Position numbers and translations under genes: made by a program. Source: QNBT01 sp964563335 (GTDB lineage: Bacteria; Planctomycetota; Phycisphaerae; Sedimentisphaerales; Anaerohalosphaeraceae). Taken from it: a stretch of 13,020 nucleotides of DNA. Numbering within the stretch: the stretch's first letter is position 1; each line of letters starts with the position of its first letter. Below are positions 1-6,887 of the stretch, piece by piece. The notes under the pieces were generated by a model. That model had not been told where the DNA came from, did not search any database, and saw nothing but the letters and a program-made list of their open reading frames with translations. The stretch lies in assembly GCA_964563335.1 (NCBI GenBank), contig CAZLWL010000072.1, positions 1-13,020 of the forward strand, read 5' to 3'.

Positions 1-365
1 TAAGACTTCGCAAACCGCAGACGGAAGAGTTTCCTCTTCAGTTCGACTGTTGGGTTATAGAAGCCGAGGAAGCAGAACTGCAGGGCGACTGGGCCCGTGC
101 GGTCGAAGTTTTCGAGTATCTGGCCCAGAATTATCAAAATGAACTGTGGATGAAAACCAGGTGGGCGAATGCGTTATATCATGCGGGCCAATATGAGCAT
201 GCCGCCCGGATAGTCGGCGAGGTCAACAGTAAAAGACCAACCGTATCGACGCTTTTGATGGAAGCGAGGGCACGGCGTAAGAAGGAGGATATTTGGGGTG
301 CGGTGGATTTATTGGAAAAAGCCAAACAGATACTTGATGGAAGAGAATTAGCATGGACATTGTAA
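1..365 (+). CDS. 3' end of a TPR-like helical repeat protein (5' partial)
   Basis: The frame starting at base 3 is open from the window edge to the TAA at 363-365, so this is the C-terminal 120 residues of a larger protein. The ATG at 150 is internal, because coding sequence continues upstream in the same frame. The visible sequence consists of paired amphipathic helices with TPR-style spacing, for example a segment with LQGDWARAVEVFEYL followed by NALYHAGQYEHAARIV and later DIWGAVDLLEKAKQIL. Such repeats mediate protein-protein contacts; no catalytic motif is visible. Its end overlaps the start of the next TPR gene by 13 bases, which suggests translational coupling and a joint role. The full-length protein and its N-terminal domain lie outside the window, so its function cannot be named. 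Confidence 0.75.
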   Translation, partial: RLRKPQTEEFPLQFDCWVIEAEEAELQGDWARAVEVFEYLAQNYQNELWMKTRWANALYHAGQYEHAARIVGEVNSKRPTVSTLLMEARARRKKEDIWGAVDLLEKAKQILDGRELAWTL

Positions 366-976
366 AAGAGACAAAGATACCGGAGACCGGCTGGACACAG
401 CATTACGACGTTCTGAGGGAGCTCGGAGATTGCTACAGTTCGGTGGGCGAATACGAGAAGGCTCGCGAGTGTTATGACAAGGCGGCAGCGCTGGCGCCCG
501 ATGAAGCGGCCCCTTATATCGGTTTCGGGGTAATTGCGATGCAGACCGGCGAGTTGGCCGATGCCGAGACGGCATTTAAGGTAGCCCGCCGGCTGGACCC
601 TGAGTGCAGCAAGGCGTATTGCGGTCTGGCGATGATTTGTCAGCAGAGGGCGGATGCCGCCGAGGCGTTTGACCTGTACCTTAAAAGTCTTGAGTTGGAC
701 AGTGACAATCTGACGGCCCTTTTAGGTTTGTTTCAGTCATCATGTGCGATGGGGTCGTTTTCGAAGGTGATCTATTATCTTCAGGTTTATCTGGATGAGC
801 ATCCCGGTGATATAACGGTCATGTTTTGTCTGGCGACATTGCAATTGAAGGACAAGCAGCCGCAAAAGGCCAAGGAGCTGCTTTTGAATGTTCTGGCGCT
901 GGATGCGAATAATACGGATGCGGCGAATTTGTTGGAGGAGGTGGAGCACACATTGGCACAAGAATGCAGGAGTTGA
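353..976 (+). CDS. Tetratricopeptide repeat protein, five TPR units
   Basis: The protein has 207 residues and is almost entirely made of consecutive 34-residue TPR units, beginning near residue 18 (ELGDCYSSVGEYEKARECYD), then about 52, 86, 120 and 154. Canonical TPR positions (G/A at 8, A at 20, P near 32) are clear in the first two units and looser in the rest. No signal peptide or membrane segment is seen, so a cytoplasmic scaffold or adaptor is likely. The start ATG at 353 lies inside the end of the upstream gene, with a purine-rich GGAAGAG about 7 bases upstream. The 3' end lies just before the next gene, whose Shine-Dalgarno sequence is inside this gene's last codons, so the three genes look co-translated. 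TPR proteins commonly accompany flagellar or glycosylation loci, but a specific role cannot be read from the repeats. Confidence 0.85.
   Translation: MDIVKETKIPETGWTQHYDVLRELGDCYSSVGEYEKARECYDKAAALAPDEAAPYIGFGVIAMQTGELADAETAFKVARRLDPECSKAYCGLAMICQQRADAAEAFDLYLKSLELDSDNLTALLGLFQSSCAMGSFSKVIYYLQVYLDEHPGDITVMFCLATLQLKDKQPQKAKELLLNVLALDANNTDAANLLEEVEHTLAQECRS
968..972 (+). promoter_or_regulatory. Shine-Dalgarno AGGAG deciding the start of the 982 gene
   Basis: AGGAG at 968-972 lies 9 bases before the ATG at 982. The alternative in-frame ATG at 964 would place this motif inside the coding sequence and has no good ribosome site of its own, so 982 is preferred. Confidence 0.6.
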
Positions 977-981
977 ATATT

Positions 982-1335
982 ATGAGTGTCGAAACGGTTT
1001 TAAGTACGGTTGACAGTGAAGCGCTTGCCGAGAACAGCTTTAAGCAGATGGTTGCCTACCTTGAGAATCTCTTGAAGAGGCAGTTAGAGAAGGTGAGGAA
1101 CTACGACCTGGATGGTGCAATAGCGCTGGCAGAGGAAGCCAACGATTTGGCCGTGAGTATCGGCAGGGAAAAGATACTTGAGAGGCCTGATTATGCGGAT
1201 GAGCGTTGGCGCATCAAGAAGCTGTATAAGGATTTGTGTCTTATAGTCGCTTCTGAAAGGCAGGAGGTGGCTGATAAGCTGCAGCAGATTCGCAAGGGCA
1301 TAAAAGCTCTTGGCGTGTACGGCGATAATCTGTGA
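982..1335 (+). CDS. Small helical protein, possible FliT/FlgN-type flagellar chaperone
   Basis: The predicted protein has 117 residues and is almost wholly alpha-helical: a helix with KQMVAYLENLLKRQLEKV, a short acidic turn (NYDLDGAIALAEEAND), then further helices ending KGIKALGVYG. This length and arrangement, with a paired leucine/glutamine-rich N-terminal helix and a C-terminal segment close to the xxKALxxYG pattern, resemble FliT/FlgN-like export chaperones that escort flagellar filament or hook proteins. The resemblance was judged by eye and could be a generic coiled coil. The start at 982 is chosen for its Shine-Dalgarno; an in-frame ATG at 964 would add six residues. It follows two TPR genes with almost no spacing and precedes the glycan genes after a 124-base gap, so it may mark the end of a flagellar operon. 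Confidence 0.55.
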   Translation: MSVETVLSTVDSEALAENSFKQMVAYLENLLKRQLEKVRNYDLDGAIALAEEANDLAVSIGREKILERPDYADERWRIKKLYKDLCLIVASERQEVADKLQQIRKGIKALGVYGDNL

Positions 1336-1459
1336 TTGCGATGCGCTGTTTATAGGGAATTGGGTGGATTCGGGAAACAGGAATGTGTGGTCGTTTAGGC
1401 TTTGAAGCAACCGACGGGGACGGAGTCCGGATGCGCTTATATTTGGCATCTCGACACTG

Positions 1460-2116
1460 ATGTCTGAATCAACGAAATATTTTGTTCATGAATCGGCATA
1501 CGTAGATCAGCCGTGTGAAATCGGCAGGGGCACGAAAATCTGGCACTTTTCGCACGTGATGAAGAATGCAAAAATCGGCGCCAATTGCAACATCGGTCAA
1601 AATGTTAATATTGACGGCGGTGTGGTCGTAGGCAATAACGTCAAGATACAGAACAATGTTTCACTTTATACAGGTGTGATTGTTGAAGATGACGTGTTCC
1701 TTGGCCCTTCTTGTGTTCTAACGAACATTACGAATCCGAGGTCTCAGGTCAGCAGGCGCAAGCTTTACGAGAAGACGATTTTGCGCAGGGGTGCAACAGT
1801 AGGTGCCAATGCCACCATCGTGTGCGGCATTGAGTTGGGCAGGTACTGCTTTATCGGGGCAGGTGCCGTCGTCACAAAAGACGTTCCTGATTATGCGTTG
1901 ATGATAGGAGCTCCCGCCAGGCAGGCTGGATGGATGAGCAGGCATGGTATTCGTTTGTCCAAACCTGATTCTGAAGGAGTCATGGTTTGTGCTGAAAGTG
2001 GATATCGGTACAAGGAGACCGAACCCGTGGTATTGCGATGTCTTGATTTAGACGAGGAGTCGCCTCTGCCGCCGGAAAAGGCCGTGGGCAGGACTCCGTA
2101 TGACCGGTTTGTATGA
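1460..2116 (+). CDS. WbpD-like UDP-sugar N-acetyltransferase (left-handed beta helix)
   Basis: This 218-residue protein is a hexapeptide-repeat acyltransferase. Repeats run from about residue 12 to 150, with I-G-x-x-x-x steps such as IGRGTKIW, IGANCNIG and IGAGAVVT. The signature stretches KIQNNVSLY (62-70), GPSCVLTN (82-89), NPRS (92-95), GANATIVCG (115-123) and ALMIGAPARQAGWMS (146-160) are those of the WbpD/WlbB family. These enzymes N-acetylate the 3-amino group of UDP-2-acetamido-3-amino-2,3-dideoxyglucuronate using acetyl-CoA in the cytoplasm. The related FdtC/QdtC enzymes acetylate dTDP-3-amino sugars, so the exact substrate is uncertain. The tail after 165 (with CAESGYRY, as in family members) looks complete. 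The partner dehydrogenase, oxidoreductase and aminotransferase are not in this window. The ribosome site is weak. Confidence 0.88.
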   Translation: MSESTKYFVHESAYVDQPCEIGRGTKIWHFSHVMKNAKIGANCNIGQNVNIDGGVVVGNNVKIQNNVSLYTGVIVEDDVFLGPSCVLTNITNPRSQVSRRKLYEKTILRRGATVGANATIVCGIELGRYCFIGAGAVVTKDVPDYALMIGAPARQAGWMSRHGIRLSKPDSEGVMVCAESGYRYKETEPVVLRCLDLDEESPLPPEKAVGRTPYDRFV

Positions 2117-2140
2117 TTTGTATTATAGTCTGAGGAGACT

Positions 2141-3228
2141 ATGAACCCTGTAACGATGGGCCACCGATACAATTACGTCGCGTACTTTCTGACGTTAGCC
2201 TGTAATCTGAAGTGCCCATGGTGTATCAATCTGCACCAGGACGGCAGCCGCTCTAAGCAGGCGAGAAGGGTGAAAATTACTCCTGATGAATGGGTCGAGG
2301 CGGCAAACCGATTGGTCTTGCGAGATGATTTGCCGTTGACGCTGCAGGGTGGTGAGCCGACATTGCATAAGGGCTTTTATACTATCGTCAATAACGTAAA
2401 AAAAGAAATAAAAATGGATTTGCTGACGAATATGATGTTTGACGTTGACCGGTTCATACAAGAGGTGCCGGTTTGGCGATTTACCCGCCAGGCACCGTAT
2501 GCACCCATTCGCGTCAGCTTCCATCCGGGCCAGAATGACATCGATGACCTGATAAATAAGACGCACCGTCTCCAGGACGCCGGTTTCAGCGTCTGCATCT
2601 ATGGTATAGAGCATCCGGACCAAGATATATACAAAGAGGTCCTCGCCGCAAAGGAGCGGTGTGAGCAGCACGGCATCGATTTTCGACTCAAGCAGTTCCT
2701 TGGCGAGTGGAATGGAATGCTGTACGGCACGTTTAAGTATGAAGGTTCGGTTGACGGCGATGAAGTAAAGAAGTGCCGGTGCCGAACTTCTGAATTAATC
2801 GTTGACCCGGCTGGGTATGTGTTCAGGTGTCACGCCGACCTGTACGATGGCCGTGAGTCGATAGCGCATATTCTGGATGAGGACTTCAGTGAGAAACAGC
2901 TTGATGTTTTCAGGCCGTGCGATTCCTACGGCCGGTGTAATCCGTGTGACGTCAAAATCACCACAAANNNNNNNNNNNNNNNNNNNNNNNNNNNNNNNNN
3001 NNNNNNNNNNNNNNNNNNNNNNNNNNNNNNNNNNNNNNNNNNNNNNNNNNNNNNNNNNNNNNNNNNNGGCCGTGCGATTCCTACGGCCGGTGTAATCCGT
3101 GTGACGTCAAAATCACCACAAATAGGTTTCAACTGGACGGTCACACCAGTGTTGAGATCAAAGATATTTCTCAGAAAGCAAAGTCTTTTCGAAAAACACA
3201 TCGCTGCAGGGCAACCAACACTGTATAG
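2141..3228 (+). CDS. Radical SAM protein with SPASM-like C-terminus (interrupted by a false assembly gap)
   Basis: The N-terminus carries the radical SAM cluster motif C21-x3-C25-x2-C28 (ACNLKCPWC) and the SAM-binding GGEP at 70-73. Additional cysteines at about 212, 214, 230, 260, 266 and 269 form a SPASM-like auxiliary iron-sulfur region. The run of N at 2968-3067 sits in the 3' part. The 55 bases before it are repeated exactly after it, so collapsing the duplicate restores one frame (2967 joined to 3123) and gives a 310-residue protein ending at the TAG 3226-3228. Read across the N run as deposited, the frame is wrong and yields a spurious tail to 3256. The last 20 or so residues, after about HTSVEIKD, probably derive from out-of-frame reading of a fused remnant. 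AGGAG lies only 3 bases before the ATG. The substrate is unknown; sugar or peptide modification is plausible from context. Confidence 0.8.
2913..2967 (+). repeat. Left copy of 55-base exact duplication bordering the N gap
   Basis: These 55 bases end exactly at the first N and are identical to 3068-3122, which begin exactly after the last N. This is the pattern left when two contigs sharing a k-mer-length overlap are joined with a placeholder gap rather than merged. Confidence 0.95.
2968..3067. other. 100-N scaffold gap, probably spurious
   Basis: Exactly 100 undetermined bases. Because the flanks are the same 55-base sequence, the real distance is probably zero or negative: removing the N run and one copy restores the reading frame of the radical SAM gene. 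Confidence 0.97.
3068..3122 (+). repeat. Right copy of 55-base exact duplication bordering the N gap
   Basis: Identical base for base to 2913-2967 and immediately follows the N run. It encodes the same cysteine-rich GRCNPCD segment of the radical SAM protein and is best regarded as the same genomic bases counted twice. Confidence 0.95.
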
Positions 3229-3296
3229 CCGATGTAAAGAACTGCCTGCTTTTTGATTATCTCGATGCAGATAAAGGCCGTCTCGGTTTTCTATGA
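3156..3296 (+). pseudogene. Orphan 3' tail of a missing radical SAM/SPASM gene
   Basis: In the frame starting at 3156 the sequence encodes about 46 residues ending at TGA 3294-3296. They match the C-terminus of the radical SAM protein at 11698-12768: YFSESKVFS against WFSDKNKFFS, GNQHCIADVKN against CNHHCVANGKN, and YLDADKGRLGFL against YLEADKEHLGFV. At nucleotide level about 31 of 42 bases agree over the HHC region by hand count. The upstream frame is closed by TGA at 3153-3155, so nothing of the rest of that gene is present, and the first cysteine of the CxxxC pair is glycine here. The remnant is joined directly to the 3' end of the 2141 gene in another frame. The simplest reading is a deletion between two neighbouring radical SAM genes. 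Confidence 0.7.
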
Positions 3297-3312
3297 ATCT
3301 GGTAAAGTTATT

Positions 3313-4269
3313 ATGCTTAGTCAGGGAAAAATAAAATCCGGTCAGAGTGTATTTGATGATTTGTCAGATGGCCTATATTTCCCCAAGTTTTTTGAGGTTG
3401 AGACGGTAAACGCCTGTAACGCCCGCTGCCTCATGTGCACAATCAATGACTGGTCGAAGAGGGAATCCGTGGTTATGGATTCGGGACTTTGGGACAAATT
3501 TTTGGAGGAAATAAAGGAATATTCACATTGGGTTGACAAGGTTAATCTGTGCAGAGATGGCGAGCCGCTGCTTGATAAAGACCTTACAAGCAAAGTGAAG
3601 GACCTCAAGGCGGCAAATGTCCGATATGTCACTTTCTCCACAAATGGTTCGCTGCTTGATGAGGAGAAAAGTCGTTCGCTGCTGGAGGCCGGCCTTGACG
3701 ATATTATGTTTTCAATTGACGGAGCTACCAAACAGACATTTGAGAAAATCCGAATAGGACTGAACTTTGAGGCTGTCATAGAGAATTGCATGAATTTTAT
3801 TCGAATGAGGGATGCGGGCGGCTACAAAACTACCATTAGAGTTAGAATGGTGTTGTTAGATGAAAACGAGCATGAACTTGATACATGGTTTGATTTCTGG
3901 CGGCCGCTTCTACAGGCCGGCGACAGAGTGTATGCAAAACCCGCTCATAACTGGGGAAATCAGTTAGCCGGACATAAAAAAATGGCAGAATCCATCCGGC
4001 CAAAAGATTATTCCGGGCAGCCCTGCATTTCTCCCTGGTCCACTATGATTATCAAAGTTAATGGAGATATTCCTTTGTGTCCCGTTGATTTTCAATGTCG
4101 ATTTTTTATGGGGAATTTAAGGAATTCGAGCATAAAGGAAATATGGGATTGTGATGGATTTGAAAAGGTTCGCGCCAAACTTCTCGCCGGACAAAGGGAT
4201 GAGCTTGGACTTTGTAAAGATTGTTATTTGTGGGACAGGTCCACCATAATTGAGCAAGAAGTATTGTAG
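3313..4269 (+). CDS. Radical SAM/SPASM domain protein
   Basis: A 318-residue protein from ATG 3313. The radical SAM motif is C35-x3-C39-x2-C42 (ACNARCLMC), followed by DGEP at 82-85 as the SAM-contact loop, STNGS at 109-113 and FSIDG at 133-137, all typical of the fold. The C-terminal SPASM region holds Cys at about 238, 256, 262, 301 and 304, including PCISPW, IPLCPVDF and LCKDCYLW, for auxiliary iron-sulfur binding. Upstream in-frame starts exist (TTG 3253, ATG 3265), but they overlap the orphan gene tail that stops at 3296, so ATG 3313 is more likely; its ribosome site is poor. SPASM proteins oxidise or rearrange alcohols, sugars or peptides; the sugar context favours a carbohydrate substrate, which is inference. 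It ends with TAG. Confidence 0.85.
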   Translation: MLSQGKIKSGQSVFDDLSDGLYFPKFFEVETVNACNARCLMCTINDWSKRESVVMDSGLWDKFLEEIKEYSHWVDKVNLCRDGEPLLDKDLTSKVKDLKAANVRYVTFSTNGSLLDEEKSRSLLEAGLDDIMFSIDGATKQTFEKIRIGLNFEAVIENCMNFIRMRDAGGYKTTIRVRMVLLDENEHELDTWFDFWRPLLQAGDRVYAKPAHNWGNQLAGHKKMAESIRPKDYSGQPCISPWSTMIIKVNGDIPLCPVDFQCRFFMGNLRNSSIKEIWDCDGFEKVRAKLLAGQRDELGLCKDCYLWDRSTIIEQEVL

Positions 4270-4298
4270 GGAAATGTAAAACTCTGAAGAGTGTGAAT

Positions 4299-4409
4299 AT
4301 GAAACAGGCAAAAGAACTTTGGCAAAAGGTTATGAGCGTCAAGTCCAGGCAACATTGCGGAATGCCCTATCATTACATAGTGTTTTCTAAACCAAATATG
4401 AGAGATTGA
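4299..4409 (+). pseudogene. Short 36-codon ORF, possible C-terminal remnant of a lost gene
   Basis: An ATG at 4299 opens a 36-residue frame ending at TGA 4407-4409 in the 184-base spacer between the radical SAM and reductase genes. It begins MKQAKELWQKVM and ends GMPYHYIVFSKPN. The final HYIVFSKPN pattern recalls the last beta strand of some class I methyltransferases (HY-hydrophobic-V/F-x-K-P), so it may be a gene tail; this is weak. No Shine-Dalgarno is seen, and the frame is also open upstream without a start. It could equally be chance. Confidence 0.25.
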
Positions 4410-4453
4410 AATGATTGTCGGCGTAATAAAGCATTAAGTTTGGCGGTGGCAAA

Positions 4454-5272
4454 ATGGAAATGTTAATTGGGATTGTCGGAGCTTCGGGACTGATCGGCAA
4501 AAACTTGTTTGCCTTTTTGCGAAAAAAAGGACAGCAGGTATTGGGAACTTATTGCTCAACATGCCAAAAAGAATTGATAAAATATGATTTACTCAAAGAT
4601 GATTTTTCGCTTTTTGACAATTGTAAGGTTGTTGTGATGTGCTCTGCAATTTCAAATATCGACAAATGCCTTCTGGAGAAAGAACAGGCGCATCAAGTAA
4701 ACGTTGTTAAGACAATTGAATTAATGAACTATCTGGCACGAAATGGAATAAAGACAATTTTTCTATCTTCAGACCAGGTCTTTGACGGCCGAAATGGCGC
4801 CTATTCCGAAGACGATGAGCCCAATCCCGTGAATTGTTATGGTTCATTTAAGCTTTGTGTGGAGCAGCATTTAATAAATAACATTGAAGACCATCTGGTA
4901 CTCAGACTTAGCAAAACCTATAGCACGAATATTGCCGATGGTGGGATGCTGGCTGATATTATTAGTGCCTTCAATCGAGACGAACCGATTAGATCTGCAT
5001 ATAATCAGATATTCAATCCGACCGATGTCAACCTTGTTTGTAATGGAATATTAAAGTCTATTCAGATGAACCTTAAGGGGCTTTACCATCTTGCAGATGA
5101 AAAGATTATGAGCAGATACGAGTGTGCTTGTGCTATTGCCAAAGAATATGGCTATGACCCTGCATTGGTAGAGTCAATCGATTTCAACAGCCTGTCCTGC
5201 ATCGAGAAAAGGGCATTGAACTCGTCTTTGAATGTGACGAAAATAAACAAAACATTATGCCTAACCGGGTAA
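4454..5272 (+). CDS. RmlD-like NAD(P)-dependent sugar reductase (SDR family)
   Basis: A 272-residue extended short-chain dehydrogenase of the RmlD substrate-binding type. The dinucleotide-binding loop GASGLIG lies at 9-15, the strand-end serine/aspartate SSDQVFDG at 105-112, and the catalytic Y129-x3-K133 in CYGSFK. RmlD reduces dTDP-4-keto-rhamnose at C4; the length and the SSDxVFDG segment match that family, but several members act on other keto-sugars and no rmlA, rmlB or rmlC is present here, so rhamnose synthesis cannot be assumed. Either ATG 4454 or ATG 4460 could be the start. The end overlaps the next glycosyltransferase gene by 16 bases. By eye the gene is AT-richer than the 8-11 kb block, suggesting a separate origin. 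Confidence 0.82.
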   Translation: MEMLIGIVGASGLIGKNLFAFLRKKGQQVLGTYCSTCQKELIKYDLLKDDFSLFDNCKVVVMCSAISNIDKCLLEKEQAHQVNVVKTIELMNYLARNGIKTIFLSSDQVFDGRNGAYSEDDEPNPVNCYGSFKLCVEQHLINNIEDHLVLRLSKTYSTNIADGGMLADIISAFNRDEPIRSAYNQIFNPTDVNLVCNGILKSIQMNLKGLYHLADEKIMSRYECACAIAKEYGYDPALVESIDFNSLSCIEKRALNSSLNVTKINKTLCLTG

Positions 5273-6450
5273 AAGAGAGAACTAATCTGATGGTGGAAAA
5301 ACTGTTAAAGACAAGAAAAAAAATCACCTATGTCTTGGCGCAGATTGACCGTATCGGTCAATTGGCTGACGAAATGTTCTTCTTGAGAAATATATATGAA
5401 GAGTCAGAGTATGATATTTCGGTTGTGACCTATCCTCTGCAATTACGGCCCAGGACTAATATTGCTTGTTATAATATTGTTATGCGCGGTGTTGAGATAC
5501 TCCACTCGGATGATAATAAGTTCATGTTCTTTTCACATAATACGCCGACCGATATGATTCAAGCCGGACAGGATGGGCGGGAATATCATTTCATCAATCC
5601 CTCAAGGCTGCGTGGAAGATTTTTCCAAGAGTTCCGACGAAAGGAACCGAATTATTTCTTTTCGCTGAGTCAAGACGATATCAAGAAAGGTCTGGAACTT
5701 CGCGCCTGTTTTGGCATACCTCCAGATGCGCAGGTGGTAACGCTTCATGTGCGTGAGGCCGGTTATATGCCTAAGTTGACTTATCACTCCTACCGTGATG
5801 CGCAAATTGAAAATTTCATCCCGGCCCTTCAATATCTTGTCCAACAGGGTTATTACGTTGTTCGCCTTGGTGACACAACGATGAAGCCTTTACCGCCCAT
5901 TTCGCCCTACGTTGTAGATGCTCCATTTCACGAGGCATATACTGATATGGTCGATCCTTATTTCATTGCGACCGCTGTTTTTCACATGGGTTCCCAATCC
6001 GGTCCGTTTTCGGTTGCACGTGGGTTCGGCGTTCCAATATTGCTGACTAACAATCCTATCCTTGCTACGGACTGGGGCTTGCGCCAAAGCCTTTTCGTTC
6101 CAAAGAAATATTTTTCTCATCATTTGCAGAGGTATTTACGATATGAGGAGATACTGTCTTCATTTCTGGACTCACATCGAACCGAGGAGTATCAGCGCAA
6201 CGCTGTTGAACTGCATGACAATACTCCCCAAGAAATTTTGCGCGCCGTCATGGAGATGCTGCTGAGGTTACGCACCAGGTATCGGCTGGATGAACAAGCC
6301 AGCCAAAGATACATGCAGATAGAGAAACTGCAGCGTCGGGCCCATGAATATCGCAGGCGGTGTCAATCAGAGCCGCCGTCCTATGCCATGTACGGTTCGC
6401 AGATGCAGTTCAGCAATGAGTTTCTTGAGATGAATCCTTGGTTCCTGTAA
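5257..6450 (+). CDS. TIGR04372-family glycosyltransferase
   Basis: The 397-residue protein matches my recollection of TIGR04372 glycosyltransferases: TLHVREAGY (about 168-176) followed by YHSYRDAQIENFIPAL, then GYYVVRLGD, a region with FHMGSQSGPFSVARGFGVPILLTN carrying the donor-site G-x-S-G pattern, VPKKY, NTPQEI, and the usual C-terminal end EFLEMNPWFL. Such proteins transfer a sugar during surface polysaccharide or protein glycan assembly in the cytoplasm; donor and acceptor are unknown. No signal peptide or membrane segment is seen. The first ATG (5257) overlaps the reductase gene; an alternative ATG at 5290 has a purine-rich AGAGAGA upstream, and neither site is strong. A 437-base spacer follows, so this may end a transcription unit. 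Confidence 0.82.
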   Translation: MPNRVKERTNLMVEKLLKTRKKITYVLAQIDRIGQLADEMFFLRNIYEESEYDISVVTYPLQLRPRTNIACYNIVMRGVEILHSDDNKFMFFSHNTPTDMIQAGQDGREYHFINPSRLRGRFFQEFRRKEPNYFFSLSQDDIKKGLELRACFGIPPDAQVVTLHVREAGYMPKLTYHSYRDAQIENFIPALQYLVQQGYYVVRLGDTTMKPLPPISPYVVDAPFHEAYTDMVDPYFIATAVFHMGSQSGPFSVARGFGVPILLTNNPILATDWGLRQSLFVPKKYFSHHLQRYLRYEEILSSFLDSHRTEEYQRNAVELHDNTPQEILRAVMEMLLRLRTRYRLDEQASQRYMQIEKLQRRAHEYRRRCQSEPPSYAMYGSQMQFSNEFLEMNPWFL

Positions 6451-6887
6451 AAACAATGTTCAGGCAGATATATCGGAAAACCTTCTATATGGGATACAAA
6501 TTTCTCGCGGTACTGCCACATCGCAAAATGCATGGATGAAAATATCTCAGTTTACGAGACTGTAGTAACTTTACAGAGCAAATAATATGTAACCTCCTTG
6601 AATACAATGACTTATAGAAAATCTAACTTAACCAATAGCACATTCCGGGTTCCTGTTCCAGCGGATCCAAACATAAATTTGGTTTTTGCCACGATTCGGC
6701 TGCAAGCAACACATGCCCACAAAGCAGGATACTCTGTAATCTTGCTACAGTCTCCAGTTTACCGATAATTAATTATATTACGACAATTAAAAGCCGGAGC
6801 CGAATGCGATGTCAAGATTCAAGCCCATAATTGCCGGATATGGTCTGTATGTTCGTTAGTGGGAAATTCTTTGTTGAAAAGTAGCTT
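6451..6887. other. 437-base spacer with only short broken frames, probably decayed sequence
   Basis: No gene of ordinary size is present on either strand. Two short + frames can be seen. One at 6456-6539 has 27 residues (MFRQIYRKTFYMGYKF at its start) and stays open after its TGA until 6617. The other, 6607-6768, has 53 residues ending YSVILLQSPVYR, without a Shine-Dalgarno. Their composition looks protein-like but I recognise no family. The stretch is AT-rich. A loose sigma70-like pair, TTGCTA at 6742-6747 and TAATTA at 6766-6771 with an 18-base spacer, could drive the GT9 gene downstream, but this is weak. Most likely this is the residue of one or more lost genes. Confidence 0.45.
6607..6768 (+). 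other. 53-codon ORF of unknown nature within the decayed spacer
   Basis: ATG 6607 to TAA 6766-6768. The frame is open upstream for only a few codons and no ribosome site is seen. The stretch from about residue 20 (PADPNINLVFATIRLQ) to HKAGYSVILLQSP has alternating hydrophobic strands, as in Rossmann-like enzymes, hinting at a gene fragment. I recognise no family; it could be chance. Confidence 0.2.

Noticed and set aside
1336..1459. Possible riboswitch or promoter in the 124-base spacer before the acetyltransferase
   Set aside because: Only an 8-base direct repeat (GATGCGCT) and a tiny GGAC/GTCC stem were found; no known riboswitch core or spaced promoter pair could be matched.
2141..3256. 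A 371-residue reading of the radical SAM gene through the N run
   Set aside because: The deposited gap plus the duplicated 55 bases total 155 bases, which shifts the frame; the tail after the gap is an out-of-frame translation of the same bases.
3253..3312. Longer N-terminus for the second radical SAM protein (TTG 3253 or ATG 3265)
   Set aside because: These codons overlap the recognisable tail of another gene ending at 3296; ATG 3313 starts just after it.
4454..5272. Naming the reductase rmlD and inferring dTDP-rhamnose synthesis
   Set aside because: No rmlA, rmlB or rmlC is present, and RmlD-like folds act on several keto-sugars.
6592..6599. Perfect AAGGAGGT on the minus strand, like an ideal Shine-Dalgarno
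   Set aside because: The only nearby start (TTG) on that strand opens fewer than ten codons before a stop, so it is probably chance.
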